NCBI RefSeq assembly: GCF_010586825.1
Contig: NZ_JAAAGB010000007.1
Location: 1-64,000, forward strand
From: Draconibacterium mangrovi
Lineage (GTDB): Bacteria; Bacteroidota; Bacteroidia; Bacteroidales; Prolixibacteraceae
DNA: 64,000 nucleotides
Direction: 5' to 3'
Below the pieces are notes generated by a model, which searched no databases, was not told where the DNA came from, and saw only the letters and a program-made list of their open reading frames with translations. Position 1 is the first letter of the stretch. Each line of letters opens with the position of its first letter. Made by a program: the position numbers and the translations under genes. Positions 35,047 to 44,761 of this stretch are shown here, piece by piece.

Positions 35047-36171
35047 ATGAAAAACCTAAGCCTTTTTATACTGATTCTATTATTTATATCTTGTTCAAGT
35101 AAACAGGAAAAAGAAATAGAAATGCCTTTTTCAAAATCCGATTTTGAGAGCGTGATAGACGGGAAAACAACCCAACTTTTTATTTTAAAAAATAAAAGCG
35201 GAATGACGGTTGCGCTGACCAACTACGGAGCCAAAATTGTTTCGATTTATGTACAGGACAGAACCGGGATGTTCGCTGATGTGCTTTTAGGATTTAAATC
35301 GATTGAAGAGTACCAGGAATATGGTGCAAGTCATGGGGCTGTAGTTGGGCCTTTTGCAAATAGAATTGCCAATGCCAGTTTTACAATCGACGGCGAAACG
35401 TATAATTTTCCGGTAAACAATGGAGAAGCTTGTTTACATTCCGGGCCGGATAGTTGGTACCGAAAAGTTTGGGATTACAAGGAAAATGAAAACTCAGTTG
35501 TTTTTAGCCTGGAAAGTGCTGATGGAGAATTTGGCTTTCCGGGAAATAAAGAAGTGCAGGTTACCTATACTTTAACCGATGAAAACGAGTTGAAGATTGA
35601 CTATGAAGTTACAACAGATAAAGCATGTCATTTTAATTTAACAAACCACAGTTATTTTAATTTGCGGGGTGAAGGAAACGGTGATATTCTTGACCATATT
35701 CTTGTACTTAATGCTGACAAATCAACTCCGGTAGCTAGTTCGGCAATGATTCCAACTGGTGAAATTGCTGACATCAAAGGAACAGCCCTGGACTTTACTA
35801 CTCCGCATAAAATTGGTGAAAGAATTGACAATGACCATCCTATGTTGAAGTATGGAAGTGGTTACGATTTTAACTATATTATTAATAAAGCCGAAGGTGA
35901 ACTTGCTTTTGCTGCAAGTGCTTACGAGCCTGAAAGTGGCCGATATATGGAAGTGAGAACAACTGAACCCGGTGTGCAGTTGTATACAGGCAACCATTTA
36001 AAAGGCACTGAAACAGGAAAAGCTGGAAAAGCTTATACAAAAAGAACCGGTTTTTGTTTGGAAACCCAACATTTTCCTGACAGTCCAAATCAACCTAATT
36101 TCCCAACCACATTGTTAAAACCAGGTGAGACTTTAAAGTCTGCTACTATCTACAAGTTCTCAGTTAAATAA
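35047..36171 (+). CDS. Aldose 1-epimerase (mutarotase), lipoprotein
   Basis: A 374-residue galactose-mutarotase-type enzyme. The start at 35047 gives a lipoprotein signal (lipobox ISC), so it works outside the cytosol, as is common in Bacteroidota. Motifs: HGAVVGPFANRIANASF, LHSGPDSWYRKVWD, the catalytic-histidine region FNLTNHSYFNLRGEG and GVQLYTGNHLKG plus FCLETQHFPDSPN with its glutamate. The family interconverts sugar anomers before uptake. The upstream frame from 34999 would spoil the signal sequence. Confidence 0.92.
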   Translation: MKNLSLFILILLFISCSSKQEKEIEMPFSKSDFESVIDGKTTQLFILKNKSGMTVALTNYGAKIVSIYVQDRTGMFADVLLGFKSIEEYQEYGASHGAVVGPFANRIANASFTIDGETYNFPVNNGEACLHSGPDSWYRKVWDYKENENSVVFSLESADGEFGFPGNKEVQVTYTLTDENELKIDYEVTTDKACHFNLTNHSYFNLRGEGNGDILDHILVLNADKSTPVASSAMIPTGEIADIKGTALDFTTPHKIGERIDNDHPMLKYGSGYDFNYIINKAEGELAFAASAYEPESGRYMEVRTTEPGVQLYTGNHLKGTETGKAGKAYTKRTGFCLETQHFPDSPNQPNFPTTLLKPGETLKSATIYKFSVK

Positions 36172-36186
36172 GGAATAATGTGCATA

Positions 36187-36223
36187 AAAAAAGAGGAGTT
36201 ACAGTTTGCATCTCCTCTTTTTT
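36187..36223. terminator. Bidirectional terminator
   Basis: A 12-bp stem (36187-36198 with 36212-36223) with A-run and T-run on opposite sides, serving the convergent epimerase and VOC genes. Confidence 0.85.
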
Positions 36224-36236
36224 ATAGGATTATGTT

Positions 36237-37310
36237 TTACTTCTTGTCTTTAACCCGCATAAAACGGAACATATTCATAATCCATTTCGGGAGCGGGTGG
36301 TAGCCTCGTTTTCTTAGATCGATGTACCAGCCAATTTTTTTGACGATTGGTATTTTATGGGTTTCAACAAACTCGATCAATGTTCCTTCCGGTGCCTGTA
36401 TATAAGCAAAATTTCCGGCCGCTTCGCCCATATCGAATGATTCCATCGCTTTTGCACTGTCAACGGTAAACGGATAACCAATAGCTTTTGCTTTTTCGCG
36501 GAATTGGTCCATACCGTTTATATCAAAACAAAGGTGGATAAAACCCGGATCACCCCAAATTCTTCCTTCGTAAATGTCTTTCGGCTCGTAATCAAACGCC
36601 TGCACCAACTCAATAACCGATTGCCCGAAAAAGGGACTAAAAGCGCCTTGTTTTATATCGGAATGACGAAGTAAAACGCGACGGAATTTTTTGTCGCCCC
36701 CCGGAATGCCTTTGTAATCTTCAAAAACGCCGGTTTCATCGTATACAATCTCGTCGTATTGCAGAATTTCCTGGTAAACTTTCAGGCTGGTGTCCATGTC
36801 TTTCACACCGATAATAGTTCCGAGTACACCGCCACTCAACGATTTTTCTTTTTTACGGAAAACACCTTCCTGGTTTTTTATCTCCCACATGTTTCCGTAA
36901 ATGTCTTTCATAAAGAAGTGGTCGTTTCCGGCCGGATCTTTTGAAATAGTAGTAAGCAGGTTCAGTTTCGAAGCACTAAATTTATCGTAAACGGCCTGTA
37001 CATTTTCGGTTTTTATTTTCCCGATGTTAATGCCTAAATCACCCAGTTGAATCTCGAAATTGATGGGTTCAGGTTTTTTTCCGGTATGTTGCCATATCTC
37101 AAAACCGCCGCCGCCTTGCATATTAAGCGCCAAAACAGCTCTTCTGTCGCGTGTTTTTCCTGCTGTGTGTGCCAGCATCAACTCTGCTGTGGCTTCATCT
37201 TCAAACATTCGAATATCCATCGAGAAATGTTCGCGATACCATTTCCACGCTTCCTGAAGATCTTCAACACCAACTCCTAACTGCTGGATTCCGTTTATTT
37301 GTGCTTTCAT
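36237..37310 (-). CDS. Two-module VOC family protein (glyoxalase-like)
   Basis: A 357-residue cytosolic protein with two vicinal-oxygen-chelate modules. The first (about 5-135) contains QQLGVGVEDLQEAWKWY, HFFMKDIYGNMWEI; the second (about 158-320) contains GTIIGVKDMDTSLKVYQ, FIHLCFDING and LIEFVETHK. Histidine and glutamate positions fit metal binding in both modules. Members include dioxygenases, epimerases and glyoxalases, and no narrower assignment is justified. The C-terminal tail (about 35 residues) is basic and aromatic. It converges on the epimerase gene and follows an SDR gene on the same strand. Confidence 0.8.
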   Translation of the reverse strand: MKAQINGIQQLGVGVEDLQEAWKWYREHFSMDIRMFEDEATAELMLAHTAGKTRDRRAVLALNMQGGGGFEIWQHTGKKPEPINFEIQLGDLGINIGKIKTENVQAVYDKFSASKLNLLTTISKDPAGNDHFFMKDIYGNMWEIKNQEGVFRKKEKSLSGGVLGTIIGVKDMDTSLKVYQEILQYDEIVYDETGVFEDYKGIPGGDKKFRRVLLRHSDIKQGAFSPFFGQSVIELVQAFDYEPKDIYEGRIWGDPGFIHLCFDINGMDQFREKAKAIGYPFTVDSAKAMESFDMGEAAGNFAYIQAPEGTLIEFVETHKIPIVKKIGWYIDLRKRGYHPLPKWIMNMFRFMRVKDKK

Positions 37311-37422
37311 TCGTTTACAATTGTTGATTTTTACAGTAACTCATGTAACTCGCATATTCATTCTCCTGCCTGTTAATAAAGCTCTCGTTATGCTCGTTTC
37401 ATTTCTGCTAAATACTTATAGT

Positions 37423-38217
37423 TTAAAGTGGTTTTACGCGCGAAGCCATGTAATAATACAAACGCGGCAAAAACCGCCTGATGTGTACCATGATAACTTC
37501 TGAACCACCTACCAATATTTCTTTTTTCTCTTTTTTCAGTTTTTTGCAAATCACTTTTGCGCATTTTTCTGCCGACATGCCTTTGTCCTGACCGGCATCC
37601 ATTTGTGCGTGTGTTTTTCCGTCTTTATTGATCGCATTCACCGAAATATTTGTTTTTATACGTCCGGGAATGATAACCGATACAGCAATGTTGTTCTTCA
37701 CGTTCTCGGCCCGTAAACTTTCGAAAAAACCGTGTAAAGCTTGTTTCGATGCCGAATACGACGACCGATACGGAAATCCAAATTTACCAACAATACTGGA
37801 TGTAACTGCAATTTGCCCGCCACCATTTTTAATCATTTGCGGTAAAACCTTTTTGGTTAAGGCTATTGTTCCAAAATAATTTACTTCGAAAATTTTGCGG
37901 TCGACACTGACCGGGGTTTCGGCTACAAACGAACGTTGGCTGATACCACCAAACTGGTAGAGCGCATCAATTTTGATATTGTTTTCTTTGATGAACTGAG
38001 CAGCTTCTTCAATCGATTCTTTGTTACCTAAATCGAAAGGAAGAATAACGGTTTGGCAACCGTTTTTTATGCAGAGTTTTTCGGTGTCTTTTAAAGCCTC
38101 TTCTTTTCTGCCAGAAAGAATTAGCGTTACGTTGTTCGACGATAACTCAATTGCCACCGCTTTGCCAATACCCGACGATGCTCCTGTAATCCAAATTGTC
38201 TTTCCCCAAAAATCCAT
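37423..38217 (-). CDS. SDR family oxidoreductase
   Basis: A 264-residue short-chain dehydrogenase/reductase with NAD(P)-binding TGASSGIGKA (11-20), catalytic Ser141 (TSSIVG) and Tyr154/Lys158 (YSASK). The sequence around it resembles DHRS7-like enzymes that act on steroid, retinoid or other hydrophobic carbonyls. The C-terminal KKLKKEKKEILVGGSEVIMVHIRRFLPRLYY suggests loose membrane association. It lies 112 bp upstream of the VOC gene on the same strand. Confidence 0.9.
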   Translation of the reverse strand: MDFWGKTIWITGASSGIGKAVAIELSSNNVTLILSGRKEEALKDTEKLCIKNGCQTVILPFDLGNKESIEEAAQFIKENNIKIDALYQFGGISQRSFVAETPVSVDRKIFEVNYFGTIALTKKVLPQMIKNGGGQIAVTSSIVGKFGFPYRSSYSASKQALHGFFESLRAENVKNNIAVSVIIPGRIKTNISVNAINKDGKTHAQMDAGQDKGMSAEKCAKVICKKLKKEKKEILVGGSEVIMVHIRRFLPRLYYYMASRVKPL

Positions 38218-38321
38218 TTACTACATACTTTCAGCGTGCCACGAAGATAACAGAATATTCAGCCAGACAAAATGAATAAGGTCTATTTTTACTGCGTCAA
38301 AATTAAAAATCGTTAAGATTG

Positions 38322-39785
38322 TTAAATTCCTTTCGGCTCCGACCATTTTTCTTTTTCAGGGAAAATAAAACTAAACAAAACAGCCATTGAAAATGCCAGC
38401 AGATAACTGGCCAGACGTTCTGATATTCCGGTGGCATCAACCAACCAGGTTTTCCATATTACGGCCGATAGTGTTCCGGTAATTAAACTGGCAAAAACGC
38501 CGGCTCTCGACAGTTTTTTCCAGAAAATAAGTAATACAATAGCTGGTCCAAACGAAGCTCCAATACCACTCCACGCATAAGAAACCAGTCCGTAAACCGT
38601 GTCCTCCATTGCGATGGCCAAAATAAAACCAACCAGTCCCACGGCAAGCGTAAGTATTTTATTCAGAAACAGCATTCGCTTTTCTTCAATCTGCTTTTTG
38701 GTAATGTGCAGATAGAAATCCTCGGTCATCGACGATGATACGACCATTAGTTGCGAAGAAGCTGTTGACATCATTGCTGAAACGGCTCCCGACAACAGAA
38801 TTCCGGCAAGTATTGGATTCAGAAGAGTCATCACCATTATCGGCATAATTTTTTCCGAGTCGGCGGCTACCGAAGCTGCTGCATCTCCTAAAATGCCATT
38901 TTGTACCAACTGGTAACCAATAATCCCGATCATAAAAGCGCCAACATAAGCTAAAAGTGTCCAGATAATTGCCAGCACCCGGCTTTGCTGGGTTTCTTTC
39001 TGGCTACGCATGGCCATCATTCGAGTTAGCAATTGTGGCTGGCCTGTATAACCAAATGCCCAGCTTAATCCGTTTAAAACAAGCAAACCACCGGTGGCTT
39101 GTTTTACCGTATCAATGTTTCGAGGTACAAGATAATTGGCCTGCGAAATGGCTTCGGCCACGTGAATATTATTTGCTGCTGCAATACCGAGTGCGATAAT
39201 GGGCAGTACAACACAGGTAACCACCATTAGAACTGCCTGAAAAGCATCGGTGGCAACAACGGTTATAAACCCACCCAACATGGTATATAAGGTTACCAGA
39301 GCTGATCCAATAACCATTCCCCAGAAAGGATCGATTTTAAAAGTATCGTTGAATATTTTGCCGGCACCACTGAATTGCGCCGCTATGTACAATACAAAAA
39401 AGAAGATGATAATTAGTGAAGAGAGAATTCCGAAACTACGTTGCGTACCTTTAAATTTGGCTGAGAACAAACTTGGAACCGTTAAAGCACCTGTTTTATC
39501 CGTTAGTTTTTGCAGCGGTTCAGCCAGAAATATCCATAAAAAAAGAATCCCGCTGACACATCCTAAGGCCACCCATAACGATGCCATTCCTTCGGCATAA
39601 GCATGCCCCGTTAAACCCAAAAGTAACCAGGCTGATTCGCCCGTTGCACGTTCTGATAAAGCCAGCGAAAAACCGGAGATTTTTTTACCACCAAGAACAA
39701 AGTCGTTATTCGTTTTTGAACGACGTGCCGAATACGCTACAATACCAATTAAAATAACCAGGTAGGCAACAAAAACTATTATCAT
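38322..39785 (-). CDS. Sodium/solute symporter (SSS family, PutP-like)
   Basis: A 487-residue symporter with about 13 hydrophobic helices, resembling sodium/proline symporters: the sodium-site region SGFSLALSERATGESAWLLLGLTGHAY and GYTGQPQLLTRMMAM are conserved. The frame opens at 39851, but a promoter lies between that and the start at 39785, and the shorter start gives the usual N-terminus (MIIVFVAYLVILIGIVAYSARR). Proline is the likely but unproven substrate. Confidence 0.88.
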   Translation of the reverse strand: MIIVFVAYLVILIGIVAYSARRSKTNNDFVLGGKKISGFSLALSERATGESAWLLLGLTGHAYAEGMASLWVALGCVSGILFLWIFLAEPLQKLTDKTGALTVPSLFSAKFKGTQRSFGILSSLIIIFFFVLYIAAQFSGAGKIFNDTFKIDPFWGMVIGSALVTLYTMLGGFITVVATDAFQAVLMVVTCVVLPIIALGIAAANNIHVAEAISQANYLVPRNIDTVKQATGGLLVLNGLSWAFGYTGQPQLLTRMMAMRSQKETQQSRVLAIIWTLLAYVGAFMIGIIGYQLVQNGILGDAAASVAADSEKIMPIMVMTLLNPILAGILLSGAVSAMMSTASSQLMVVSSSMTEDFYLHITKKQIEEKRMLFLNKILTLAVGLVGFILAIAMEDTVYGLVSYAWSGIGASFGPAIVLLIFWKKLSRAGVFASLITGTLSAVIWKTWLVDATGISERLASYLLAFSMAVLFSFIFPEKEKWSEPKGI

Positions 39786-39811
39786 TTTTTGTAGAATTGT
39801 TATGAAGCCAC

Positions 39812-39842
39812 CAAAGATAAAAAGAAAATGCACTGTAGCAAT
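39812..39842 (-). promoter_or_regulatory. Promoter of the symporter gene
   Basis: ATTG (39839-39842), 19 bases, TATCTTTG (39812-39819), minus strand. It lies inside the longer reading frame and supports the start at 39785. Confidence 0.5.
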
Positions 39843-39921
39843 TGTACGCAAAACTTAATGCGTCAAAACCTTTTTGATTGTGTTTTTGAAAAAGAAGAGG
39901 GAGAGAAGTGTTGAAAATACT

Positions 39922-40845
39922 CTAATTGTTAACTTTTTGATTTAAGCTCTGAAATCCTTCACCGAGTATTTCCTTGGTATCCATAACCGTAATAAATGCA
40001 TCCGGATCGATTTTACTGATATATTCCTGAAGGATTGCAACCTCGCGGCGGCTAACAACGGTGTATATGATTCTTTTTTGCTCGCCGGTAAACATGCCTT
40101 CGCCATTCAGATACGTTCCTCCACGCTCTAAATCAACCAATAACTTTTCTTTTATTTCTGCATGTTTCATCGAAACAATGAGAAGTGCTTTATTGTAATT
40201 CGCACCTTCAAGTGCTGTGTCAATTAGTTTTCCACAAATGTAAATTACAATTAGCGAGTAAAGTGGGATGGCAAAATCGCGGAATGCGAGCAAACCAAAG
40301 AATACGATAACCGAGTCAACATAAATCATCAATCGGCCAATCTGTAGGTGGGTGTATTTAGCAATGATCATGGCAATAATATCCGATCCGCCGGAAGTAG
40401 CGCGCGACTTAAAAATTAAGCCAAGTCCAAACCCCATTAATACGCCGCCAAAAAGGCACGATAAAAGTATATCATCAACCAGCGGAATATTCGCATCCGG
40501 GCGCATCATCGTGAGAAAGTCTGTAAAAACAGCGGTTAACACCGATCCTGTAATCGTTTTTATTCCAAAGCGGGGACCAAGAATTTTAATTCCGGCAATA
40601 ATCAAAGGAATGTCGATCAACAGCGCAAAGGTACCCACCGGAATTCCGTCGGGCCAGAACGAGAAAACACCCTCGGTTAAATAGTGTACAACAATGGCAA
40701 TTCCGTAAACGCCACCCGGAACGATTTTATGTGGTGTAACAAAAAATACAAAAGCGGCGGCTAAAATAAATGAGCCCGAAACTAAAAGCAGATTGTCCTG
40801 GATCCACTTTTTACTGAAAATTTTGTCTTTTGTAAGAAATGCCAT
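39922..40845 (-). CDS. YitT family membrane protein (DUF161/DUF2179)
   Basis: A 307-residue membrane protein with five to six helices (LLLVSGSFILAAAFVFFVT, VPGGVYGIAIVVHYL, ATSGGSDIIAMIIAKY) and a C-terminal DUF2179 domain (KALLIVSMKHAEIKEKLL.. and VSRREVAILQEYISKIDPDAFI). The function of the family is not firmly known. The start at 40845 removes ten unlikely residues. It lies downstream of tonB on the same strand. Confidence 0.88.
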   Translation of the reverse strand: MAFLTKDKIFSKKWIQDNLLLVSGSFILAAAFVFFVTPHKIVPGGVYGIAIVVHYLTEGVFSFWPDGIPVGTFALLIDIPLIIAGIKILGPRFGIKTITGSVLTAVFTDFLTMMRPDANIPLVDDILLSCLFGGVLMGFGLGLIFKSRATSGGSDIIAMIIAKYTHLQIGRLMIYVDSVIVFFGLLAFRDFAIPLYSLIVIYICGKLIDTALEGANYNKALLIVSMKHAEIKEKLLVDLERGGTYLNGEGMFTGEQKRIIYTVVSRREVAILQEYISKIDPDAFITVMDTKEILGEGFQSLNQKVNN

Positions 40846-40931
40846 TGTCCTGTAATTTTTCGCAAAAGAACACAATTTTAATGGATTAAAAAACAGATAA
40901 TTGTCAATAAATATTGATCATAAAAATCGTC

Positions 40932-40953
40932 AGTAAAACAGGGCTGTTTTACT
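40932..40953 (-). terminator. Hairpin between tonB and yitT-like genes
   Basis: A 9-bp stem AGTAAAACA/TGTTTTACT with loop GGGC, 39 bases after the tonB stop. The T-run on the minus strand is weak, so it may be a terminator, attenuator or processing site. Confidence 0.4.
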
Positions 40954-40991
40954 AAAATATGTAAAATGTAACTGGATTTAAATTGCGAATT

Positions 40992-42071
40992 CTAATCGAG
41001 TCTAAAACGATATGAAATGGTTCCCTGTTGGAATGCAGCTGCATTTTGATCGACATTAAATTTGGCTTTTAAAGCTGCCTGTTTGGCTTCGTCCCAAAAT
41101 GCTTTATTGGCAATGGTTGTTCCGCGTGCACCGGGCTCGGCAGAAGTAACTCTTCCGTTTTTATCAACAATAACTTTTACCACAACGATTCCGGCATCGT
41201 TACCCGGATATTCCGGTTTGGGCAATGAAATTGCCGAACGTCCGCCTAGGTCGAATGAAATACCTGCTCCTGTTCCCTGGTTTCCGGCGCCACTGCCACC
41301 GGCACCATAATTTGTGGCATTCGGATCGCCGGTAGGTACGCCCTGGTTCCCACCGGGGAATGTTACTCCCTGGCTTTTTCCGTCGCTGTTACCGGTGCCA
41401 CCACTTCCGGAACCACTGTTGGCAAAAGCGCCCTGCGTGCGCGAGTTTATCTCAGCAATTTTTCGTTGTTCTTCCAGCTTTCGTTGGCGCTCCGCCTCTT
41501 CACGTGCTTTGCGTTCGGCTTCCTCGCGGGTAATTCTTTCTGCCTCTTCACGTTGCTGGCGTTCTATTTCTTCTTGTTTTTTACGCTCAATGTCTTGCAA
41601 ACGCTTTTGTTCCTCTTCTTCCGCTTTTTTGCGATCTATTTCTTCCTGTTGTTTACGTCGTTTTTCATCCAGCTCTTGCTGACGTTTGCGCTCTTCTTCT
41701 TTTTTCTTTTTCTCTGCTGCCTCAATTGCAACAGTTTCTTCGTAATCCTGAGTCATCGCAACTTCCTTGGCCGGTTCCGGCTCCGAAGTTTTTACCGGAG
41801 GGGGAGGTGTTTGTTGCACAGGTGGTGGCGTAGTCTTTTTTTGTGCAGTTTGCGGAGGAGTGGTTTGTTGTTGTCGGTGCGCCGGACTTGGTTCGCGGTC
41901 GCCCAATCCATTTTCTGAATTTCCGAAATTAACCAGAATTCCTTCTTCTCCGGGTAGAGGAAGTGGCGTAAAAAAGCCAAGTACGAGCAATAATATCAGC
42001 ACAATTGTATGAAAAACAATCGTTCCGACAAGCCCCTTTTTCTTTTCGCTATATTCCTCTCTTTCTATCAT
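40992..42071 (-). CDS. tonB: Energy transducer TonB
   Basis: A 359-residue TonB/TolA-like protein. One N-terminal membrane helix (TIVFHTIVLILLLVLGFF) is followed by a proline-rich section (PPVQQTPPPPVK), a charged Glu/Lys/Arg helix of about 90 residues (roughly 110-205), a Gly/Ser/Asn-rich linker and a C-terminal domain (YPGNDAGIVVVKVIVDKNGRVTSAEPG..). The long charged rod resembles TolA more than ordinary TonB. It is the third gene of a TolQ-TolR-TonB unit and would pass proton-motive energy to outer-membrane receptors or to cell-envelope constriction. Confidence 0.88.
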   Translation of the reverse strand: MIEREEYSEKKKGLVGTIVFHTIVLILLLVLGFFTPLPLPGEEGILVNFGNSENGLGDREPSPAHRQQQTTPPQTAQKKTTPPPVQQTPPPPVKTSEPEPAKEVAMTQDYEETVAIEAAEKKKKEEERKRQQELDEKRRKQQEEIDRKKAEEEEQKRLQDIERKKQEEIERQQREEAERITREEAERKAREEAERQRKLEEQRKIAEINSRTQGAFANSGSGSGGTGNSDGKSQGVTFPGGNQGVPTGDPNATNYGAGGSGAGNQGTGAGISFDLGGRSAISLPKPEYPGNDAGIVVVKVIVDKNGRVTSAEPGARGTTIANKAFWDEAKQAALKAKFNVDQNAAAFQQGTISYRFRLD

Positions 42072-42079
42072 TCTTTCGT

Positions 42080-42487
42080 CTATTCAGGCGATGTTGCCAG
42101 TATCATTTTATACTTATTTCGGCGGGCAATGTTCATTATTTTTACCACTTCGTTAACCGGAACAGATTGATCGGCATGCAACGAGATAAAAATATCATCG
42201 TTACCCGAACCAAACTTATTGGTTAGGAACGGCTCAATTTCTCCAAATTTTACGCTTTGAAGCTTGTTGTCGTCGTTGATATAGTATTTCAAATCGGATG
42301 TAATCGATATGGTTGTGATCGGCTTGGCAGCTGTTTGATTGTTACTTTGCGGAAGCAACAATTTCAAAGCATTTGGCGCAATCAGGGTAGAGGTAACCAT
42401 AAAGAAAATAAGCAACAGAAATACGATGTCGGTCATCGACGACATGCTAAATGCAGCATTTACTTTATTTCTCTTTTTTAGTGCCAT
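42080..42487 (-). CDS. ExbD/TolR biopolymer transport protein
   Basis: A 135-residue protein with one membrane helix (SMTDIVFLLLIFFMVTSTL) carrying the aspartate needed for proton flow, then a periplasmic domain (IFISLHADQSVPVNEVVKIMNIARRNKYKMILAT). It stands between the ExbB/TolQ and TonB genes with gaps of about ten bases on each side. Confidence 0.95.
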   Translation of the reverse strand: MALKKRNKVNAAFSMSSMTDIVFLLLIFFMVTSTLIAPNALKLLLPQSNNQTAAKPITTISITSDLKYYINDDNKLQSVKFGEIEPFLTNKFGSGNDDIFISLHADQSVPVNEVVKIMNIARRNKYKMILATSPE

Positions 42488-42497
42488 TTACTACAGG

Positions 42498-43190
42498 TTA
42501 TGCCGGTTCGTTTAACAGATCCATAAATTCAGAAGTGGTAGCTTCCATTTTAAATACCACTTTCTCCACATTCGATACAAGAATATTGTAAGCAAAATAG
42601 GCGATAATACCTACGATCAATCCGGCAACTGTAGTTACCATTGCTTGGTAAATGCCGGTTGAAAGAAGCGTAACATCAATATTGTTTCCTGCGTTTGACA
42701 TATCGTAAAATGCCTGAATCATTCCCATTACCGTACCAAGAAATCCGATCATTGGGGCTCCTCCGGCTACGGATGCCAAAACAGGGAGTCCTTTTTCCAG
42801 TTTCGAGATCTCGAGGTTCCCCACATTTTCAATAGCGGCATTTACGTCGGTAAGTGGCCGGCCAATTCGGCTGATTCCTTTTTCCAACATGCGCGATGCC
42901 GGATTTGGGTTGCTGCGGCACAATGCTACGGCAGAATCGATTTTTCCCGATGTGATATAAACTTTTACTTTTTCAAGCAAGCTTGAATCAAATCTTCCGG
43001 CTTTTTTAATTGCAAAATAGCGGTCGAAAAAGATGTAAACGGCTACTACCGACAAAAATAAAATCGGAATCATAATCCATCCACCTTTCATAGCCAGATC
43101 TATAAATTTCGTTGAAATGCCTTCCGGCTCGGTTGCCATAGCTTCCAACTCTTGTGGAAGATCAGCCTGAATCATCAATAAGTTAAACAT
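42498..43190 (-). CDS. MotA/TolQ/ExbB proton channel protein
   Basis: A 230-residue proton channel subunit with three membrane helices: WIMIPILFLSVVAVYIFFDRYFAI, GGAPMIGFLGTVMGMIQAFYDM and STGIYQAMVTTVAGLIVGIIAYFAYNIL. The residues around the GTVMGM loop are typical of ExbB/TolQ. It is the first gene of the ExbB-ExbD-TonB unit and sits directly after the nhaD terminator. Confidence 0.95.
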   Translation of the reverse strand: MFNLLMIQADLPQELEAMATEPEGISTKFIDLAMKGGWIMIPILFLSVVAVYIFFDRYFAIKKAGRFDSSLLEKVKVYITSGKIDSAVALCRSNPNPASRMLEKGISRIGRPLTDVNAAIENVGNLEISKLEKGLPVLASVAGGAPMIGFLGTVMGMIQAFYDMSNAGNNIDVTLLSTGIYQAMVTTVAGLIVGIIAYFAYNILVSNVEKVVFKMEATTSEFMDLLNEPA

Positions 43191-43221
43191 GTTTATCCAA
43201 TTATTTTTTACAATTCTATAA

Positions 43222-43258
43222 AAAAAAAACGAGGTATAACCTTAAATATTATACCTCG
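43222..43258 (-). terminator. Terminator of nhaD
   Basis: A 10-bp stem CGAGGTATAA/TTATACCTCG (43230-43239 with 43249-43258) followed on the minus strand by a long T-run. It separates nhaD from the exbB promoter region. Confidence 0.85.
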
Positions 43259-43340
43259 CTAAAATAAGTAATATTTTAACCGTTTTGTTTGCTCTGTACT
43301 TCGTATCTTATATAGTTATGAACAACTGTTTTTTGATAGT

Positions 43341-44720
43341 TTACAGGCCAAACATAACAAAGTATACCGCAGCACCTGCCAGGTAACCAATCAAAGCCAG
43401 CCAGCTAATTTTTTTCAGGTACCAGATAAAATCGATCTTTTCCAATCCCATTGCAGCAACACCTGCAGCCGAACCAATAATTAGCATACTGCCACCGGTA
43501 CCGGCTGTGTAGGCCAGGAATTCCCAGAAAGCACCATCCTGAACAAAGGCGGCCTGGTAACCAACAGCTCCGGCATCGGCAATCGGATACATTCCCATAG
43601 CACCTGCTACCAGAGGAACATTATCAACAACCGAAGAAAGCACTCCAATTGCAAGGTCGATCAGGTAAATGTTCCCCAATTTTTCGTCGAGATAAGTTGA
43701 GAGTATATTTAAATGTCCTGCTGATTGTAAGGCTGCAACTGCCGAAAGTATTCCAAGGAAAAACAATACAGTTGGTACATCAATACGCTGAATTACAGCC
43801 GTAACTTTTAGTTTGTCTTTAATTTCTTTTGGCTTGTCTTTGTGTACAATTTCGCCAACAACCCACAAAAGACCTAATGAAAGTAACATTCCCATATATG
43901 GTGGCAGGTGGGTAATTGTTTTAAATACCGGAACGAACAATAATCCGGATACACCCAAAACAAGGAACAGTATTCGTTCTTTTTCGGTGCTATATTCTAC
44001 TTCGTCTTCATCAATTGTCGGACGTTGCACTTGCCCTTTCATGGTAACAGAAAGTATGGCTAATGGTACTACCATACAAACCAAACTTGGCAAAATCACA
44101 TTCATAATAATTGTGCCTGCGGTAACCTGTCCGCCAATCCACAACATAATAGTGGTAACATCTCCGATAGGCGACCATGCACCACCTGCGTTGGCAGCTA
44201 AAACTACCATACTGGCAAAAAACCAGCGGGTTTGTTTGTCGTCGATCAGTTTTCGAAGCAATGCAACCATAACGATTGTTGTAGTAAGGTTATCGAGCAA
44301 TGCCGACATAAAGAATGTAAGCAAACTCAATATCCAAAGTAATTTTACTTTGTTGGTGGTTTTTATCTTATCGGTAATAATTTTAAATCCTTCGTGTTGA
44401 TCAACAACTTCAACAATCGTCATTGCCCCAAGCAGGAAAAATAAAATTTCACTGATTTCGCCCAAGTGATGTATAATCTCCGATTCTACTATGAATTCAT
44501 GTGCAGCATGTAAGCCGTGCGAATCGGGGTGAGCAGCCAGGAACGCCTCCCAGGCCGGACTAAGACCGAGGTGTAAAATACCTTCAGCACCAAGTACATA
44601 TACTACCCAGCATAATGTGCCAATAATTAAAGCCGATGCAGCTTTATCTACTTTTAGGGGATGCTCAAGCGCTATTGCAACATAGCCAAGAACAAATACA
44701 ACAACCATTAATATAAACAT
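43341..44720 (-). CDS. nhaD: Sodium:proton antiporter NhaD
   Basis: A 459-residue member of the ion-transporter superfamily with about 12 helices. The repeats LLDNLTTTIVMVALLRKL and SSVVDNVPLVAGAMGMYP and the AANAGGAWSPIGDVTTIMLW segment match NhaD-type antiporters, which expel sodium at alkaline pH and are frequent in marine bacteria. It has its own promoter in the gap after tamB and its own terminator. Confidence 0.93.
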   Translation of the reverse strand: MFILMVVVFVLGYVAIALEHPLKVDKAASALIIGTLCWVVYVLGAEGILHLGLSPAWEAFLAAHPDSHGLHAAHEFIVESEIIHHLGEISEILFFLLGAMTIVEVVDQHEGFKIITDKIKTTNKVKLLWILSLLTFFMSALLDNLTTTIVMVALLRKLIDDKQTRWFFASMVVLAANAGGAWSPIGDVTTIMLWIGGQVTAGTIIMNVILPSLVCMVVPLAILSVTMKGQVQRPTIDEDEVEYSTEKERILFLVLGVSGLLFVPVFKTITHLPPYMGMLLSLGLLWVVGEIVHKDKPKEIKDKLKVTAVIQRIDVPTVLFFLGILSAVAALQSAGHLNILSTYLDEKLGNIYLIDLAIGVLSSVVDNVPLVAGAMGMYPIADAGAVGYQAAFVQDGAFWEFLAYTAGTGGSMLIIGSAAGVAAMGLEKIDFIWYLKKISWLALIGYLAGAAVYFVMFGL

Positions 44721-44761
44721 AGTAAATAATTTTAGGTATAAGTTTTTGCTTCAAAGAACTG

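Noticed and set aside
40904-40917. Inverted repeat TCAATA-AA-TATTGA
   Set aside because: Short, AT-only except two bases and without a regulator gene nearby.
41466-41918. Long open frames opposite tonB
   Set aside because: They are antisense shadows of the Glu/Lys/Arg-rich and proline-rich tonB region; composition explains them.
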